A stretch of DNA of 64,000 nucleotides from Conidiobolus incongruus B7586 (lineage: Eukaryota > Entomophthoromycota > Entomophthoromycetes > Entomophthorales > Conidiobolaceae): NCBI GenBank assembly GCA_000697335.1, contig JNEM01014463.1, forward strand, positions 1-64,000. The letters run 5' to 3'. The notes under the pieces were generated by a model. It saw only the letters and a list, made by a program, of their open reading frames with translations, did not search any database and was not told where the DNA came from. Positions within the stretch are counted from its first letter, which is position 1; every line of letters begins with the position of its first letter. Below are positions 59,901 through 64,000 of the stretch, piece after piece. The position numbers were made by a program, and so were the translations under genes.

Positions 59901-60440
59901 TCTCTCGATGCTGATGCTCACTCAGATGCCACTAGTCACAAACTCTCAGAATTTTTAAAGGATCCTACAAGTTCCGATGTTGTCACATTATGGAAGCGTG
60001 CCCCTTTCCCCGAAAAGCCTTTACCTTTCAAATTGACTCCTTTCGCTGTCACTTTGAATGATTTGCCAGACGACCTTAAACCTCTTCTTCCCCCTACTGA
60101 TTGCCGTCTCCGACCAGATCAGAGAGCCATGGAAGAAATTAGATTCGACGAAGCTGCTGATGAAAAAAATCGCTTGGAAGAAAAGCAACGTGCCGTACGT
60201 AAAGCTAAAGAAGCCGCCTTACAAAACGCTCTTGCCCGCGCTCCTCCTTCAGAGCATGACGCTATCAAAAAATCATTTGCTCATAAACCCAGATGGTTCA
60301 AACGTACCGTGGAACCCACTACTGGCGAAGAATGGTGGGAATTTAATCATGAGTACTGGCTCGAGCGTGAACGGGTCGCTCAAGAAAAGGCCAAGGGCAA
60401 TACCGACGCTACTTGGAAAGACTGCCCCGATATTTTTTAA
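56908..60440 (+). CDS. OSH1: OSH1-type oxysterol-binding protein (ankyrin-PH-ORD)
   Basis: Five exons (56908-57004, 57064-57114, 57170-57487, 57565-57870, 57928-60440) join to 1094 codons; yeast Osh1 is about 1190. N-terminal ankyrin repeats carry TPLHLS, GNTALHQASKAGRLAVVKLL and GYTALHLAALLDDADQVSKLL. A PH domain follows at about 272-365 (EGVLKKWTNLAGGNKNRWF, then a Trp near its end). An acidic linker holds an FFAT-like core, FYDAE with Asp-rich flanks, near 579. The sterol/PI4P-binding ORD runs to the C terminus and contains the family signature EQVSHHPP (near 762-769). By family it moves sterols or PI4P at contacts between ER and Golgi, vacuole or plasma membrane, and the FFAT motif would bind VAP proteins. 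Introns are 59, 55, 77 and 57 nt. All introns lie in the ankyrin part. Confidence 0.97.
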
Positions 60441-63400
60441 TTTCTTATTATTCATTTTAATTGCTTAATTTTAACTATAATTTTTGGATTGAGTTCAAAC
60501 TTTCTTACATCATATCACCCCTAAAATAAATCTTGTTAATATAATAATTGATTGTTTACAATAAAAATTATATTTTTTTGGAATTTTGTCTTTAAAATAG
60601 TATTAATTGTTGTAATTAATCAATTTATTCTACTTGTAGATTATGAAAATCAATTGCTATAATATTTAGTGAAGCTCCTTAAGAAAGATAGTGATTTAGG
60701 ACATGAGATCTAGTTGAGCCATTTTCAATAGATATCTTTAATAGAAATTTACATATATATGAAAGCATATGCAGACTAAATAATATTCAATAAAATATGA
60801 ATATGTGAGTGATAAATTCAAGATTTGAATCTTGTGATTAAATATTACAATTCAATAATTATCAACCATCCCATAATTTTAAAATTCGAATCAGAATAGT
60901 TTTAAATCAAAATTGATGTTGCCCAAATCTTTGTTCTTACATCAACGAATTTGATTAAGTCTACCAATACTTTTATCAATCGTTACACCCCATTTACTAT
61001 ACAATCAATAAGGTGAGTTTCAATTTCTAATATCCCTCTATTGCTTTTATGATGAAAGTATGTAGACGGGCGGACATAATAAAGTGACACCTTTCATTTG
61101 TGTACTAGTCACTTAATTGTTGAATGTCTACTTTGCTGATCTCTACCTATTATCTATTTATATTATGATAAATTACTGTTTATTAACTCGTATCGTTTTA
61201 GGTATTTTTATTGATGGATATTACTTTTGAAAATAATAAACCAATATATTATTATAATACTCTTGTGGCCATATTTTCATTTCATTATTTTATATTAAAT
61301 CTTTTAATTCTTTTGTTATTTATTATAATATTATATTATTATAATTTATCATACTTTGAAAATATAATTATAGATTAACAATTTGTTTATTTTAATGTCT
61401 TCACTCATATTTATAAATAAAATAATTAATAACTAATTACTGATTCATAAATCTGAAATATTTTCATTAAATTTTATCCTTGAAAAATAAATCATATTTT
61501 CAATTATATTTATACTTCGTATATTTGGTTTCCTATTTGTTAATTCAAATTACCAAGGCTTTTATGAATCAAATATTTTATTTTAGATATGTTTTTTATT
61601 ATTGGTTATTTTAGAATCGTTATCTTCTTTTCTTGATTTAAAAATTGATCTTATATATCTCCAACTAGAATATTCGCTTTTCTAAAAGGAGTATTTTATC
61701 ATACAATATATTTGTTCAAAATTCATTATAATATTTTATTAATTTGGTTTAATAATCAGGTATACTGATGTAATTTAAGTAGGTTGATATATGTTTGATA
61801 TTTCGAATATTCATGATAGAAAATGAAATGAATTATATTATCAAATACTTATAATATTATCTTACTGTGTTTGTTCCTTTTGTCAGGATATCGATAATAT
61901 TTCATTGTATGATCACTAATATCTACATTAATTTTCCTTCACTAGACCGCAAATATACTAAATTTCTTTTATAATAACTTGCAACATATTGAATAAATTC
62001 AATTACAAATTTGCGATATTTGAAATGGAAAAGGCAGATAATTGTGAGTTAGAAATATTTTTATCATACTCATTGTAATAATGTTACTAAAGTTAGGTAG
62101 AGAAATGACTTTATTAAATTTATTTTTATCGTTTTATTTTTCTTGGTCATATTATTGAGTAATTAACAACTAGTATTTAATGAGTATTATTAAATACTAT
62201 AATATTGGATTTTAAATCAGTTAAAAATTATAACAAGTAATAGTTAATACTCCACTTAGGCTGTTGTTTAATTTAATAATTCTAGAAATTATTTTGATTT
62301 TTGTAGACAATGTTAAAACTATTGTAAAATATAAATCTTCTATCAATAAAATCAGTGATATTATTTAATTTTTAAACTAATATAATATAAAAAATTTGAA
62401 GATATGGGACAAAATACCAAATCAAATTATGACTATGAATGCAATGCAATATTTTTGATTTAATAATATCTTGCATAGATTTAAAATACATAAATTTAAA
62501 TGATCTTGATTAGTATTGCATATATTATGTTTATATTTCAATGAAATCATAGTGTTTTATAAATTTTGCTAAATCCATTTTCATGATTTCTGAACTATTC
62601 ATAACTAAAATTATTTTATCTGTTTATTGTATTATATATATTAACATAGCAACAATATTGTTGAATGCTCTTGTAATATTGAATTCAACTGTACATCGAA
62701 TATAATGATTACTATTTTATAGTTTATTTATTGATCAAAATCTAGGTTAAAGGTAGTGAATCAGTTGAAATTCTAATTGAACAATTATTGTGGTGTAATA
62801 ATCCATTAATGGTTTATAAAATATTTTGAATTTTTGTAATTGGATCAATTAATAAGTGAATAAATATATGATCAATCATGTAATTTCTTAACCGATTCTC
62901 CCTGTGAAATCATATATATTCAAATCATATTCATACCTATGATTAAGGTTTTAAATAGATGAAAATTTTCAAAAAATATATATATTTAATCTTGAAACTA
63001 TTAGGTTGCTTACTATTTAAAAAATAAAAATGAAATATTAATTGAAAAAAGTGAAACACGAATAAAAATTTTTAACTATTAAATCGATTTAATCAAAATA
63101 AATCTTTACATGGTTTGATTTAAATTTTTGATGTGTATTCAGAAAATATTGGAAATTGTAACATTTGCCAGCAGATAATACTTTGGAACAAATATTCAAA
63201 GCATATAATGCAGCTATGAATGATTTATTTAAAAATGATGTCATTGTCGTCGGATTAAGAGAGTTATTAATTAAATTTTTATAAAAATTCCCTTAAGTCC
63301 ACGTGCGGCTATATCATCAAATTATTTAAAACAATATTTACTGGATATCTCGGGCGGATATTTGTACTTTCCTATTGAAATCATTTTTAAAGAATTTAAC

Positions 63401-64000
63401 ATCCTTATAATTTCTTAATTGAGATTTTAAAAGATTTATTTTTGACTAAAATTTACTAGTTTGTTAAAAGAGTTCATTATAATTCAATTTTATAAAATCA
63501 AATTTTGATATTTAAAGAATTGAGAATGCTGTTCTTGATGAAAAATTTTTTAAATTTCAATTAAAATCTAATAGAAAAAGAATATAAATATTAATAAGTT
63601 TTTTACAGTATTTTGATACAATTGATTTGAAAAAGACAAGCAATTTTTATTCTTTATCATAGTTTACTGAAAAAACGATGGAAAAATTATCAGTATTTTC
63701 TCGACCATTAATTATTAAATAGTCAAATAATACTAATGATGTAACATTTACAAGATATTTTCATGAGTAAATTCTAATAGGCTATAGAAATACAAAGCAT
63801 ATGTAAAAAAAATCCAACAATATAGAGTTGAGAAACATTTTTCATGACTAAATTATCTTGAAAAAGGAGTTTATGATGTAATTGAAATAAAATTTTGCCG
63901 AAAAAAATTTTTGACCAGTGATTTCCTATTCAAGCAATCATAGGATAATATTATTTTGAGTGTCATTAAATTTTTAATTTGAAAAGAATTTTCGAATTTT
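60441..64000. other. AT-rich intergenic desert
   Basis: The last 3.5 kb has no gene that I can support. Two coding-like islands (60902-61090 minus, 63165-63284 plus) are described under findings. The window edge cuts the region, so a neighbouring gene may lie just outside. Confidence 0.65.

Noticed and set aside
1-64000. CRISPR arrays, operons, insertion sequences, retroelements, rRNA
   Set aside because: None seen. The spliced genes and nuclear tRNAs mark this as eukaryotic nuclear DNA, and the simple repeats are plain microsatellites.

Overview
This is a nuclear window from a fungus, most likely an early-diverging zygomycete-type lineage; Conidiobolus or Neoconidiobolus (Entomophthoromycotina) would fit, but that is inference from gene content and base composition, not a database match. 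Eleven protein-coding genes and three nuclear tRNA genes sit in extremely AT-rich intergenic DNA. The genes are eukaryotic housekeeping genes: THO2, SmD2, VPS34, MED16, SVP26/TEX261, an OSH1-type oxysterol-binding protein, a RAB3GAP2-like protein and two guanine deaminases. There are also a two-finger C2H2 factor and two small orphans. I see no CRISPR array, operon, intact transposon, retroelement or rRNA.

Layout. Positions 1-9.5 kb are an AT-rich desert with a few coding-like remnants. 9.87-10.90 kb holds the C2H2 factor, with a long ATG-free leader. 10.9-18.5 kb is a second desert. 18.5-20.3 kb holds the RAB3GAP2-like gene (minus). tRNA-Thr, SmD2 and tRNA-Ser follow at 20.6-23.5 kb, then THO2 (minus) at 26.0-30.5 kb and a small orphan at 33.6 kb. 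A divergent pair of guanine deaminases occupies 36.4-41.2 kb, VPS34 (minus) 42.2-44.9 kb and tRNA-Val 45.3 kb. A 157-residue orphan at 46.7 kb is followed by its decayed copy at 47.8 kb. MED16 (minus, ten exons) spans 49.0-51.9 kb. A decayed SVP26 copy and a second decayed orphan copy lie at 52.5-53.3 kb, intact SVP26 (minus) at 54.0-54.8 kb, and the OSH1-type gene at 56.9-60.4 kb. The last 3.5 kb is desert.

The genes do not form one pathway. Loosely shared themes are mRNA production (MED16, THO2, SmD2), endomembrane lipid and vesicle traffic (VPS34, SVP26, OSH1, RAB3GAP2-like) and purine salvage or catabolism (guanine deaminases). Seven genes are spliced. All 27 introns were placed by reading-frame continuity, GT-AG ends and protein-family alignment from memory; 25 of them are only 48-61 nt long. 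The other four of the eleven genes plus the second deaminase count as follows: the C2H2 factor, both deaminases and both orphans have no introns.

The most unusual content is a small orphan gene family with one intact and two decayed members, a decayed partial copy of SVP26 2 kb from the living gene, a tRNA-Thr with two acceptor-stem mismatches, and a RAB3GAP2-like protein that stops after its N-terminal domain. I found no convincing undescribed multi-gene system.
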